Positions 10,401-20,000 of a stretch of 55,634 bases of DNA are shown piece by piece (position 1 is the stretch's first letter; each line of letters begins with the position of its first letter). Both the position numbers and the translations under genes were made by a program. The notes beneath the pieces were generated by a model. It did no database searches, was not told where the DNA came from, and worked only from the letters and a program-made list of their open reading frames with translations. This DNA comes from JBBDQZ01 sp040905705 (GTDB taxonomy: Bacteria; Bacteroidota; Rhodothermia; Balneolales; Natronogracilivirgulaceae): NCBI GenBank assembly GCA_040905705.1, contig JBBDQZ010000008.1:1-55634 (forward strand). Direction: 5' to 3'.

Positions 10401-10649
10401 CCGGTCAACTTTACACCCTTTTAATGTTTTATACCGGCAAAAAAGATCTTTGACCGTTCGGGAAAGCACATGATGGATACCCGGCTTTCCATTAGCCGTG
10501 GGTGGACCCTCATAAAAGGTAAAAGGCAAGCCGTCCTGGCGAGTGGTTACGCTCTTGGAAAAGATATGGTTATCTTTCCACCACTCCAGAATTTCGAGCT
10601 CGGCTTTGGCATATTGTAACTGTTTGACTTCCTTGAATTTCTTGCTCAT
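7476..10649 (-). CDS. ileS: Isoleucyl-tRNA synthetase
   Basis: Class I aminoacyl-tRNA synthetase of 1057 residues, the larger IleS form. The HIGH motif appears as GKPGIHHVL within GPPTANGKPG, and the KMSKS loop as EKMSKSKGN. The CP1 editing domain (about 190-400) has TTTPWTLISN. The anticodon-binding domain follows, with a long C-terminal extension. It is first in the ileS/dksA-like/lspA operon. Several long open frames on the opposite strand are only shadows of this gene. Confidence 0.97.
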   Translation of the reverse strand: MSKKFKEVKQLQYAKAELEILEWWKDNHIFSKSVTTRQDGLPFTFYEGPPTANGKPGIHHVLSRTVKDLFCRYKTLKGCKVDRKGGWDTHGLPVEIEVEKELGLQGRSQIEEYGIAEYNAKCRESVLRYKSEWDRLTDRMAYWVDLEDPYVTFDNKYIESVWWAIRQLFDKGLIYKGYKIQWYSPGSGTVLSSHEVSLGYEEVQDPSVFIKFRADGEENCFFMAWTTTPWTLISNMVLAVHPELEYVKVRVKEEGKEEYYWLAKGLTGKVLRGEFEIVDECRGAELVGRTYEPMFPYALKELSRDQAWRIVPAEFVTLEDGTGVVHIAPAFGADDYEVCRKEGIPMFNPVNREGCFEPIVEEFAGQWFKDADKGIARNIKDRGLMFRHETYLHNYPHDWRKGTPLMSYPVESWFIRTTQIRDRMVELNKAINWKPPSTGTGRFGTWLENNVDWAISRQRYWGTPLPIWVNEDHPDEIECIGSIEELKQKSGLDSDAELDLHRPYIDEITWTAKNGGTMRRVPELLDVWFDSGAMPFAQRHYPFEHKTAFKENFPADFIAEGVDQTRGWFYTLHAIATMIFDSPAYHNVISNGLVLDAKGEKMSKSKGNTANPFEVISKYGADTTRWYMMSNSSPWENLKFSEEGLQETQRKFFNTLVSTYSFLAMYANIDKWTYSGTPIPIAERPEMDRWIISRQFTTIKKVDAFMDDYEPTRAVREVERFADDLSNWYVRRSRRRFWREGKSLDKTAAYQTLYECLVNLAKLASPIAPFTSEWLYRNLNTVTEFEEESVHLTFYPTVEETAIDRELEYRMRMARTISSIVLRIRNKININVRQPLARIIVPAGSDQQRLAIDSVKGIILEEVNVKRMEYVDDDSGIVQKRAKPNYPVLGKKLGKRMKPVALAIQDLATEEITEFEQKGERTFEFEQGESVTLKLEDIEITRYGLEGWSVESEDGITVALDTELDEALTREGIAREIINRVQSMRKEANYELTDRIDMYLEGDELTLASVKFMKEYVKSETLAGDIIFGPVGESDFIKQWDIDGKHCTIAIQRNNNY

Positions 10650-10985
10650 ATAAAGAGAAAGTGTCCTCAGCTAAATTTCTTCACAAGTCAGGTAATATAC
10701 GAAATAATTTACTGAATTCAGAGTTTGATGATGTTTAAAAAGAAGGCCCCAGATGATCAGGGGATTATTAATACCGGGATCCGAGTATTTGTGAATGGTT
10801 ATAATCGACTTTTTTTTCTGTATCATCCGAATCTTTGGTTCGTTAACATTCAGGGTAAAAAAGATTCAGAAACCCCTTCTATAAATGTCCGGATTGATTG
10901 TTATGATAAGAGTAATTTTCAAGGCCATATTGAATCAATAACACAACCCTGTTATCATTAAAATTTAATTCACCGACAAGCCAGT
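10650..10985. other. Divergent intergenic region between ileS and the phosphatase gene
   Basis: This AT-rich 336-base spacer must hold the promoters for both flanking operons. A 78-codon plus-strand frame (10725-10961) is open but has no family resemblance, so I do not call it a gene. No clear operator, riboswitch or T-box element is apparent upstream of ileS. Confidence 0.5.
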
Positions 10986-11516
10986 ATGCAAACTCAAACA
11001 AAGCTTACACTGCGGAATTTCAATCCCCAAAACCCCTTGAAGATTTGTTTTGTCTGTCTGGGTAATATCTGCCGAAGCCCAACGGCCGAAGGCGTATTCC
11101 AACACATTATCAATCGCGAAGGTCTGTCTTTATATGCAGAAGTGGACTCTGCCGGAACAGCGGCCTATCACGTCGGTGAACCGGCCAATAGCAAAAGCAT
11201 CATGGTCGCCGAACAGAACGGTGTCAAACTACTTTCCAAAGCACGAAAATTTGAGTATACCGACCTTGAGTATTTTGATCTGATTATCGCCATGGATCAT
11301 TCCAATTACCACGACCTTCAGGCACTGGACCGCCATAAAAAGTTTCACAAAAAAATCTTTCTGTTGCGTGAGTTTGACTCATTTCCGGGCGACAAAAATA
11401 TTCCTGACCCTTATTATGGTGGCCTAAACGGGTTTGAACTGGTATATGAAATGGTACTAAGAAGTTGTGAACAGTTATTTAAGCAAATTCAACCTTTCAT
11501 CTCTGATCGAATGTAA
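10986..11516 (+). CDS. Low-molecular-weight protein tyrosine phosphatase
   Basis: The P-loop signature C-X5-R is in VCLGNICRSPTAEG near residue 22, and the general-acid loop is DPYYGG near 140. The 176 residues are slightly longer than the typical 150-160 because of a short N-terminal extension. The downstream neighbour is a fructosamine-kinase-family gene. LMW-PTP and fructosamine-3-kinase-related genes are known to cluster in bacteria, which suggests a link to metabolite or protein-glycation repair rather than capsule control. An arsenate reductase role is less likely: the catalytic loop looks like a phosphatase, and the ars remnants are far away. Confidence 0.9.
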   Translation: MQTQTKLTLRNFNPQNPLKICFVCLGNICRSPTAEGVFQHIINREGLSLYAEVDSAGTAAYHVGEPANSKSIMVAEQNGVKLLSKARKFEYTDLEYFDLIIAMDHSNYHDLQALDRHKKFHKKIFLLREFDSFPGDKNIPDPYYGGLNGFELVYEMVLRSCEQLFKQIQPFISDRM

Positions 11517-11535
11517 TGCTGTATTTCATAAGTCA

Positions 11536-12420
11536 ATGAATATGATGAAAATATCAGATAAACTAAATGACTATTTGAAAACTCATTTCGGAAGTACCAT
11601 TCAGCAACTATCTGGTATCGGAGGCGGGTGTATCAGTGAGACATTTCGATTGGAACTTGAAAATGGATTCTCTCTATTTCTGAAGCAAAACCGGTATTCA
11701 CTTTTTGACATGTTTGAGAAGGAAGCCAGGGGCCTGGATCTCCTGGCCAATGCAACAAATGAATTACATATTCCGGAAGTGCATGGCCTGATCGGGGATG
11801 AATCCAGCGGACAGGCCTTCCTGATCCTTTCCTTTATTGAAGAATCACGCCCCCATAAATCTTTTGATGAGTTTTTCGGCCATGCTTTGGCAAGGCTTCA
11901 TCAAAATGTTGCAACAAAATACGGCCTCGATCATAACAATTATATTGGCAGGTTACCACAAAATAACGAATGGCGAAATAATTGGATCACTTTTTTCATT
12001 GAATGCCGGCTTGAGCCCCAGCTTGCCATGGCTATTAACCATGGTTATTATCCTTCTGCTTCTATCAGGCAAGCTTTTTCTCATTTATGTAACAGCCTTC
12101 CGGATATTTTACCCGAGGAACCGCCATCACTGCTTCACGGTGATTTATGGAGTGGAAATTTTATGATAGACCAGGAAAACAGGCCGGTACTCATCGATCC
12201 CGCTGTCTATTATGGAAACCGCGAGGCGGAGATCTCATTTACCCGCCTCTTCGGGGGATTCGGCCACGGTTTTTATCGTGCTTATGAAGAGTTATGGCCA
12301 CTGGAACCCGGTTTTTCTGAACGAATTGACCTCTACAACCTTTACCCGCTACTGGTGCATGTAAATCTATTTGGCGGGTCGTATATTTCACAAGCTGAAC
12401 ATATCATTCGCCACCATTAA
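11536..12420 (+). CDS. Fructosamine kinase family protein
   Basis: Aminoglycoside-phosphotransferase-like kinase that phosphorylates Amadori products (ribulosamine or fructosamine) so that proteins can be deglycated. The catalytic loop is LHGDLWSGNFM, followed by the metal-binding LIDPAVYYGNREAEI. The frame is open back to 11467 inside the phosphatase gene, but I chose ATG 11536, which gives 294 residues, close to the family length, and removes the overlap. ATG codons at 11542 and 11545 are alternatives. Confidence 0.88.
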   Translation: MNMMKISDKLNDYLKTHFGSTIQQLSGIGGGCISETFRLELENGFSLFLKQNRYSLFDMFEKEARGLDLLANATNELHIPEVHGLIGDESSGQAFLILSFIEESRPHKSFDEFFGHALARLHQNVATKYGLDHNNYIGRLPQNNEWRNNWITFFIECRLEPQLAMAINHGYYPSASIRQAFSHLCNSLPDILPEEPPSLLHGDLWSGNFMIDQENRPVLIDPAVYYGNREAEISFTRLFGGFGHGFYRAYEELWPLEPGFSERIDLYNLYPLLVHVNLFGGSYISQAEHIIRHH

Positions 12421-12595
12421 CATAACCCTGCCGGTCGAGCGCATAAACATTCCTTTACCCCTCTTTACAACAGGAGTGGAATCGTACCATTCTTTTTGGA
12501 AACTCGTTATGAATACATCTTAAACACTCTTACTTTTTATATACACCGCGTATCCAATAAATTTATCGTCCAATCTATAACTGTTTTCCCATCCG

Positions 12596-14353
12596 ATGAA
12601 TCTTCGTTTCTCGCTGTTACTTTCTGTCCAAATTTTTTATCTGATAATTGTCGTTGTTGCGTGCTCTACAATTGAACCGGCAACCGGTCCCGAATCGTCT
12701 TCCACGACCGATAAGCAAATTGAAAACTCCGCTTCATCGGATGACGTTATCAGAGCTCGCTCCCATTTCATTCAAGGTATTACGGCAATGAAACTTGACG
12801 ACCCGGAGGCTGCGGAGCAACATTTACTGCGGGCTTACAAAACACTGCATCATAGCTCGGGAGTAAATCAAGCACTTGCTGAACTTTATTTTCAAACAAA
12901 AGACTACTCCAGCGGGCTCTATTATGGCCATAAGGCCGTTGAACTGGAGCCTGAAAACAAATGGTATCGGCTGATGCTGGTAGACGGCTACCGGGCCATG
13001 GGTGATCACAATAAAGCCATCCATCAGATTGATTCCATTCTGGTCTTTAATCCGGCCGATGTCGAAGTGCTCTATCTTAAAGCAAGTATACAAACCAGTT
13101 TGGGCAACTATCAACAGTCCAATGAAACATATCAACGAATTCTGGATCTTACAGGCCCCGACCGGTCTATATACTATCAGCGTATCAGCAATTTTTCCCG
13201 TCTTGAAAATAATGATGCCATCATCAATGAGCTTAACAAATTGTTGAAGCTGGATGAAGGTAATATCAATACACTATTGATGCTGAGTCAGTTTTATATG
13301 GAACAGGGCCAAACGGACAAAGCCAGGGATGTACTGGAGAAGGCATTAAAGCGTAATCCCAGACATCCCGAAACCCTGGTTAATCTCACCGATATTTATA
13401 TCGACAGAGATGAATGGGAGAAAGCCGGTGAACTCCTGCAAAACCTGGTCGGCGATACGCTTGTCCCCACAGACAACAGACTTGAAATTGTGCAATATAT
13501 TATAAGCCGTTATTCCAACGAGCCGGAAAATGATCCGCTTAAATCTACAGCGGAGAAGCTGATATATACCTTGCTGGAAACTTCTTCCGAAAACGGCCTT
13601 GCCCATTCCATGGCTGCTGAATTCTTTATTATTGCGGAGGAGGGGGAACAGTCATTGCAACATCTGGAAAAAACCACGGAACTCATGCCGGAAAACGATG
13701 CTGCCTGGAGGAAACTTGTCCAGACACTCTATATCGAAGGATATTATGACAAAGCTATAGAGCGAGGGATAAAAGCGAATGAGCATGTTCCGGAGGATGC
13801 ATTTATTCAGTTTTTTCTGGGTGGATCATATTTTTTGAAAGAACAGTATGAACATGCTGTCAATTGGCTCCGCTCCGCTTCGGATGCCCCGTCTCGTTCG
13901 CCGTTCCGTTCTATCATCCTTGGTACACTCGGGGACGCCTATTCTTCGCTTGATCGCTGGTATGAAGCTGAGGATGCCTATGAGGAAGCTATTATTCTGG
14001 ACCCGGACAACGACGTGATATTGAACAACTACGCATTTCATCTCTCGGAGCGGGAGGAACGGCTGGAACAGGCAAAAGAAATGGCCACTCGCGCACTCGA
14101 ATTAAATCCCGGGAACCCTGCTTTTTTGGATACGATTGGCTGGATCTACTTCAAGATGGGTGATTTTGATAAAGCCTACGAATACATCAAGGCCTCTATC
14201 GACACCGGAGGTGCCAGTGCGGAAGTGATGGAACACATGGGAGATGTCTACGACAAACTGGGCAAACCCGACCAGGCACTCTATTGGTGGCAAAAAGCGC
14301 TTGATGAGGATACCTCCCGGAATCATCTTAAAGAGCGATTGCATATTAATTGA
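12596..14353 (+). CDS. Tetratricopeptide repeat lipoprotein
   Basis: Predicted lipoprotein of 585 residues. A hydrophobic signal ends in the lipobox VVAC, with lipidated Cys at about 23. Degenerate TPR helical pairs follow from about residue 50 to the end, for example AAEQHLLRAYKTL, KAREVLEKALKRNP-type and YDKLGKPDQALYWWQKAL units. No enzymatic domain is visible. It starts a tightly packed cluster with DUF4292, EnvC-like and membrane protein genes, so an outer-membrane scaffold role for protein complexes is a reasonable inference. Confidence 0.85.
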   Translation: MNLRFSLLLSVQIFYLIIVVVACSTIEPATGPESSSTTDKQIENSASSDDVIRARSHFIQGITAMKLDDPEAAEQHLLRAYKTLHHSSGVNQALAELYFQTKDYSSGLYYGHKAVELEPENKWYRLMLVDGYRAMGDHNKAIHQIDSILVFNPADVEVLYLKASIQTSLGNYQQSNETYQRILDLTGPDRSIYYQRISNFSRLENNDAIINELNKLLKLDEGNINTLLMLSQFYMEQGQTDKARDVLEKALKRNPRHPETLVNLTDIYIDRDEWEKAGELLQNLVGDTLVPTDNRLEIVQYIISRYSNEPENDPLKSTAEKLIYTLLETSSENGLAHSMAAEFFIIAEEGEQSLQHLEKTTELMPENDAAWRKLVQTLYIEGYYDKAIERGIKANEHVPEDAFIQFFLGGSYFLKEQYEHAVNWLRSASDAPSRSPFRSIILGTLGDAYSSLDRWYEAEDAYEEAIILDPDNDVILNNYAFHLSEREERLEQAKEMATRALELNPGNPAFLDTIGWIYFKMGDFDKAYEYIKASIDTGGASAEVMEHMGDVYDKLGKPDQALYWWQKALDEDTSRNHLKERLHIN

Positions 14354-14358
14354 AGCCC

Positions 14359-15117
14359 ATGTATCGCAATATAGGCTCCCGTATCCTGTTTTTGTTGATT
14401 GTAGCTGTTTCCTGCTCACCACCGGAAATCCTGAGATTGGAGACGGGGGAGTTTAAACCGGCAACTATAGATAAGGAACGGTTTTATGAGCAATACGCTT
14501 CCACACAAAGCCCATTGGCTTCGGTGAGCGGGCGGGCTAATGTGCAGGTCAGCGAGCCGGGTAATACGGATCGATTTACATTGTCTTTCAGCTCCAATCG
14601 AAATTACAGTCTCCTGACTTTGCGCAATAACCTCGGTATGGAAGGCGGACGCATTTACAGCAATCCCGATTCTGTACTTATTTACAACCGTTTGGAAGAG
14701 AAAGCACATAAAATGTCCCATGTCGATGCTTCCCTGTTTTATCTGAATGGAATTACGGCATTGAACCTGATACAAATGATACAACCCATCACCGATCCGG
14801 AACATATTTCCCGTTTATATGAAAATGAGGATTATTTTCTTGTTGAAACAAATTCAGGTGAACGCCATTTCATAGAACGGGAGCAGATGAATCTCATTCG
14901 AACTGAGCGGGATGTTATTCAACCCGGAGCTTATCGTACATTTAATTTTGACAGCTATGCAGAAATTGAAGGATATCGTATTCCCAGGAGGATACAGATC
15001 TTGAGTTCCAAGGAAAATTCCAATATTTTTCTTGTTATACGATCCCTTGAAATAAATCCTCCCGATCTGGATTTTGACCCTGAAATCCCCGGAGATATTG
15101 AGATTATCCGAATATGA
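14359..15117 (+). CDS. DUF4292 lipoprotein
   Basis: Outer-membrane lipoprotein candidate of 252 residues with lipobox VAVSC and a beta-rich body resembling DUF4292, a LolA/LolB-like fold family common in Bacteroidota. The frame could begin at TTG 14350, overlapping the TPR stop, but ATG 14359 gives a cleaner signal peptide and leaves a five-base gap, so I chose it. Its stop overlaps the next start as ATGA, indicating translational coupling with the EnvC-like gene. The molecular function is not established; lipoprotein delivery is an inference from the fold. Confidence 0.8.
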   Translation: MYRNIGSRILFLLIVAVSCSPPEILRLETGEFKPATIDKERFYEQYASTQSPLASVSGRANVQVSEPGNTDRFTLSFSSNRNYSLLTLRNNLGMEGGRIYSNPDSVLIYNRLEEKAHKMSHVDASLFYLNGITALNLIQMIQPITDPEHISRLYENEDYFLVETNSGERHFIEREQMNLIRTERDVIQPGAYRTFNFDSYAEIEGYRIPRRIQILSSKENSNIFLVIRSLEINPPDLDFDPEIPGDIEIIRI

Positions 15118-16469
15118 ACCGGCTCCTGTTTGCTATATCTATTATTGTGTTTTGCACTGTAACTGCTCTGGTTTTGGGCTCTGTGGCCCAGGCACAAAAC
15201 TATCAAAATATCCGCGTTGAACTTCAGGAACAACAGAAGCAGGCAAGATCGAATATTCAATCGATGCGTAGACAAATCATTGAATATGAAGAGCAGGTTT
15301 CCAGGGCACTGGATGAATATTCGCGAAATTATGAGCAATATCAAATTTTGGAGCGCGAAATTGTATTGCGTAATGCCGTCATACGGACGATGGATGAAGA
15401 ACGATCGGCTATTGTGGAAGAACTGGGCATTATCCAGGATCAAATAAATGATCTGGTATCGGACCTGAACACCATTATTGAGAATTACAAGTCGACCCTG
15501 ACTCACCTCTACAAGCATGGAAGAGTCCCTGAAGTGGTATTGTTATTCACCTCGACATCCATAAATCATATGCTCGTCCGGGCACACTACCTCGAACGTT
15601 TCACGGAACATCGGCAAAAACAGGCACAACAAATTATAGCCATGCAGAAAGAACTCGAACAACGGGAATCGGAACTGGATGATGCACGCCGGAGAAATCA
15701 GCAAAACATTGCGGAAACACGTGAGGAACAGGAAACCCTTGAGGAACGAAAACGGACTCAAGAACGCAAAGTAGCTGAAATGCGGCGCGACCGCGACCGC
15801 TTGCAACAACGATTGGAAACTTATCGTAATGAGGTAGAATCGTTAGAATCTACGCTGACTGAATTGATTGAAGAAGAATCACGAATTGAAACGGCGGAAA
15901 TGGAACGGCTCGAGCGACTGCGGGAAGTGCGGCAACAACGTCTGGCAAGTGCAGAAAATATACGCAACAGCAGAGAACGGGAATCCCAAATTGCACGATT
16001 TTCAAGACCGATTGATAGCCCGGACTATCCTGATAACGAACAGTTAAGAATGCTTGAAACTTCATTTGAAGAAGAAAAAGGCCGTTTGCCATGGCCGGTT
16101 TCATCAAATGTAATTTCTGCGCAATTTGGAAATCGTGTTAATCCTGTTTATGGAACCCGTATCGACAATCCGGGTATTGAGATCATAACCGATCCGGGAA
16201 GCGATGTAAACGCAGTACATGACGGTTATGTCTTTGCCGTTCAACCAATTTCCGGATTTGGAAACTGTGTTTTTGTGAAACATGGCCGATATATAACAGT
16301 CTATGGTAACATGAGCGAGATCTCGGTCAACCGAAACACCCTGGTAAGAAAGGGGGAAATACTTGGACGTTCCGGAGATGAAAATTCTCTGAAAGGAGCT
16401 ACCTTATTTTTTATGATCCGCGAACAAGATACCAATCTTGATCCCGAAATCTGGATTTCTAACAGATAA
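15114..16469 (+). CDS. EnvC-like murein hydrolase activator (coiled coil plus degenerate M23/LytM domain)
   Basis: Exported protein of 451 residues with a signal peptide (about 1-27, ending AQAQ). Two long Glu/Arg/Gln-rich coiled-coil segments cover about 30-110 and 165-295. A C-terminal LytM domain spans about 325-450. The M23 zinc residues are lost: the first motif, normally HxxxD, reads NPGIEI, and the final HxH reads LFF. This is the pattern of EnvC-type proteins that activate amidases rather than cut peptidoglycan. It is translationally coupled to DUF4292. Confidence 0.85.
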   Translation: MNRLLFAISIIVFCTVTALVLGSVAQAQNYQNIRVELQEQQKQARSNIQSMRRQIIEYEEQVSRALDEYSRNYEQYQILEREIVLRNAVIRTMDEERSAIVEELGIIQDQINDLVSDLNTIIENYKSTLTHLYKHGRVPEVVLLFTSTSINHMLVRAHYLERFTEHRQKQAQQIIAMQKELEQRESELDDARRRNQQNIAETREEQETLEERKRTQERKVAEMRRDRDRLQQRLETYRNEVESLESTLTELIEEESRIETAEMERLERLREVRQQRLASAENIRNSRERESQIARFSRPIDSPDYPDNEQLRMLETSFEEEKGRLPWPVSSNVISAQFGNRVNPVYGTRIDNPGIEIITDPGSDVNAVHDGYVFAVQPISGFGNCVFVKHGRYITVYGNMSEISVNRNTLVRKGEILGRSGDENSLKGATLFFMIREQDTNLDPEIWISNR

Positions 16470-16505
16470 CAGAACCTCCCCGGTTCATACTGACCCATAT
16501 CCGGC

Positions 16506-16943
16506 ATGTCACACACTAAACAACAACAAGCGCGCACTTTTGCCTTTACAGGTGCAGCCCTACTCATTGGAGTCATCGTTTTCTTTTTTTCTTATGGCAT
16601 AATACCACTTGTAGAACTTCCCGATCTCGCGGGTCCTGTTATTACTCTCGGATTTATTCTGGTCTTTTTAAATCTCAGTTTTTTACTGGGAAGACGCTTT
16701 TGCAGCCGCACTTTTGAGATGGAATATTTTCCATACCTTCTGGGGTTCACTCTGATTTTTCCCACTCTTTTACTTTCATATCTGACAGAACGTATTTCGG
16801 ATATATACGCACTGTTGCTCTTCTATTTGATTATCATGATTGCCAGTCTGACCGGCTCTTTTTTAGGCATCAAAAGCGGTCGTCGTAAACGGGACAAACT
16901 TATCAAAGAAGCGCTTGAAACCGGTAATTTCGATAGTGAATAA
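16506..16943 (+). CDS. Four-helix membrane protein of unknown function
   Basis: Protein of 145 residues with four hydrophobic segments (about 12-32, 40-61, 74-92 and 99-121) and a charged C-terminal tail ending KEALETGNFDSE. I do not recognise a named domain. It lies 36 bases behind the EnvC-like gene on the same strand, so it is probably the last gene of the envelope operon. Confidence 0.65.
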   Translation: MSHTKQQQARTFAFTGAALLIGVIVFFFSYGIIPLVELPDLAGPVITLGFILVFLNLSFLLGRRFCSRTFEMEYFPYLLGFTLIFPTLLLSYLTERISDIYALLLFYLIIMIASLTGSFLGIKSGRRKRDKLIKEALETGNFDSE

Positions 16944-17059
16944 TAACCCCTACAGTAAGGGTGCTGCTTGCCGTTTTGGAATACGCTCTCGGTTATTAGA
17001 TGCCTGGTTCTGCGACATTCTGATGAGTGGCATTGCACCATGATACAAACAAAACGTAA

Positions 17060-20000
17060 CTAAAAATCCGACAGGGTAACAGCTCGTCCTCCAGGTGGAG
17101 AGGTAAAAAGCAACCAAACGCGCGATTCAGGCATCCTCTTCTTACTGATTTTCTGATAGGCCTGACGATATAACCGGATCTGACGATCAAATCCAAATTG
17201 CCTTGCATATTCCAGAAGGCTATTTTTCCCCGGCTCACCACGACTTTCCGGGTTATCATTATCAGATTTTGATCCAATGTCCTTAACCTGAGAACTTTTT
17301 CCGCTATCGGCATCCCTGTGTCTGCTGATTTCATCAACCAGGCCTGTCTTAAAATCGACAATATGCTCCTTACCATCGCGATCCCGAATGATCATATCGA
17401 TACTTCCCCGGACCGTCTTCTTGTTACTGATCAATACCGAAGGTCCCTCATTTTCAGATGAATTTTCTTCCGCACCATCCAAAGACCGTGCTGTCAACTC
17501 ATATGATACTTCACTTCTCCTCGGCGCACCTGTACCAAATTTCTTTAAGATCCAATGGTAAGCATTTGTACAATGTCGAAGCAGCTCCTCACCATTTTTC
17601 TTCACTATGACTGAGGACTCAGGGTATCCCATTGTTATCAATTCCCTGCGCCAAAATTGTTCCAGTTTTTCTGGATTTTTATTCCCAGACATGCCTGTAT
17701 TTTCATTTGAAAACCATATCTCTCCCATCTCCAGAGTACGATGGATCAACGTACCGGCATCAGCGGGTGACAACATCCTCCAGGTTGACGCTGCATCAGC
17801 TGCTTCATCATTGTAACTTTTGTTATTCTCACGGATGGGGCCGTGTCCGGATGGCGTAAGTATCAATTTGGATACTTCCTGCTCGGCATTTTGGAATATA
17901 TCCGTACTTCTGTCTAAAATTGGGGCAGGTGATTGCCCTTCATTGACCACATCCGCAGCATATAGCGCTCTAATTGTGGCCAGTTGTTCCAGGTCCGGAG
18001 CTGTCAGATCTTCAATCCGGAACTTTTTCCAAAACTCATCCCGGCTGCTCCCCATATTTCCTGTTTCAAAGTGCTCATCGGAAGACACCTCTTTGAGCCA
18101 TAACTCCAGCAAGCTGGCAAATGATCCATTTGATCGAGTCCGTTCCGGCCTTGCAAGACTCATCAAAAGATGCGTTTCTGCCCGGGTGACCGCCACATAA
18201 AACAACCGTTTGGTTTCCGCAAGATTTCGCTTCTTATTTTCCAGTTTCAATACCTGAAACAAAAAAGAAGCTTCAGCATCCTTGTCGTCTTCCCTGTTTC
18301 CCGGTTTATATGCCATTGCTGGCCATGCTATACTGTCGCTGTCGTCATCAGCGATGAACAGTTGCATACCCCCATCAAAATCACCGGCATACATATCCGG
18401 AAGTACCACCATCGGAAACTGCAAACCCTTCGATCCGTGAACAGTCATCAACTGAATCGGTGCCGGATCCGGTTGTTCTGCTTCGGAGTCGCCGGCTTCC
18501 TGACGGATCCGATCAGCCAAAAACTCATTGATCTCGAACAAGGTCCCCCGGCCACTGCTTTCGAGATTTCGAACCACATCCAGAAGTTTGACCAGGTTTT
18601 CACGGACACGGGTGTCCCCTGCACTGCCGCCGAGATAAGGCCCTTGCGTAAAAAATGCCCACTCAATCAGTTCAGAAACCCGCACATTCGGAACCATTTC
18701 ACGTAAATTTTGCAAAAACGGCACTCCCTGTTCCAGAGCAAGCCGATCCGATTCTTTCAGCGATTCTTCGTACCAGGATGCATAATCGATGAGCGCACTC
18801 CAAAAGTTGGGATAATCACGTTTCGGGTCATCCATCACCATACGTACCGTCAGCAAACCTGAATCTGAAAATGAAATCATAGGAGATCTGAGTAATCCGA
18901 CCAGGGATACATCGTCATAGGCGTCCAATAGAAAAGAGATCAACAACCAGGCGTCGCATACTTCCCGACGTTGATAGTAACGCGTTCCTTTAGCCACGGT
19001 GAAAGACAATGAAACTTCCTTCAGAGCCTGCTCCATTGCGAACATGTGTGTTCTGCGCCTATATAAAATACCTGCAGATTTTTCTCCCTTTTGCATTTTC
19101 TCTGTAATACTCCTGTATCGCGGATGCTTTCCCTCGTAAATTTCCCTTAGAAAACCGGCTGTTCTGCGTGCTTCCAATTGTATGGCATCGCCGGCCAGAG
19201 CTTCTGCTTCAATAGACAATCCCTCTGTTTTCAATTGGCGGCAATCAGTGCGATGTATTCGTATGTCGCCTTCTGCTTCAGCATTTTGTGACAACCCGGA
19301 GGGGGGAGCCGAGAGTGACTGATGATGAGCTTCGTATGAAGCCGTTCGGGACTGTTCTCCAAAAACATGACGGAACAGCCGGTTGGAAAAATCGATGATG
19401 GTTCGATTCGAACGAAACGAATAGGCAAGAGGGATCACTTGGAGTGATGAAGACCCTTCTTGCTTATCAAGTTCCGACAATTCAGAATGTACACGCCCCA
19501 TCATGGCCACATCACCTCCGCGAAAACCGTAAATTGCCTGTTTAACATCCCCTACAATCAACAGCTCTTTGTCTTTAACAGCCGGTTTTCCGAAACCGAG
19601 TTTACGAATAATATCCCATTGTCTTTTGTCGGTATCCTGAAACTCATCAATCAGTATCTGATCAAACCGGCCCCGGATCTGCTCAACCACGGACGGGTTA
19701 TGTTCAAAAAGCTTATGAGTGAGCCAGATCATATCATCATAATTGAAATAACCGGCATCAAAGCGCATGAAGCGCATCAGCATACCCCAACGCAACGCCA
19801 GTTCCGCCAGGTCACACATATTCCAAAAAGATTCGTGGTTGGGGTCAAACGCTTCCCGATCGGGATATTTTGACAATTGCTCTTCAACATCATGTGACGA
19901 CAAGTAAGCATCTACACGCTCCAGTTCATCCAAATATTTAAACAGTTCCAATCCACGTGCGTTGATCTGTTCAAGTACAGGTGATTCGATTTCATCCTTG

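Noticed and set aside
10725..10961. 78-codon frame in the ileS/phosphatase spacer
   Set aside because: Atypical composition, no ribosome site and no known domain.
10986..11516. LMW phosphatase as an ArsC arsenate reductase
   Set aside because: The P-loop and acid loop fit a tyrosine phosphatase, the neighbour is a fructosamine kinase, and the ars remnants are 24 kb away.
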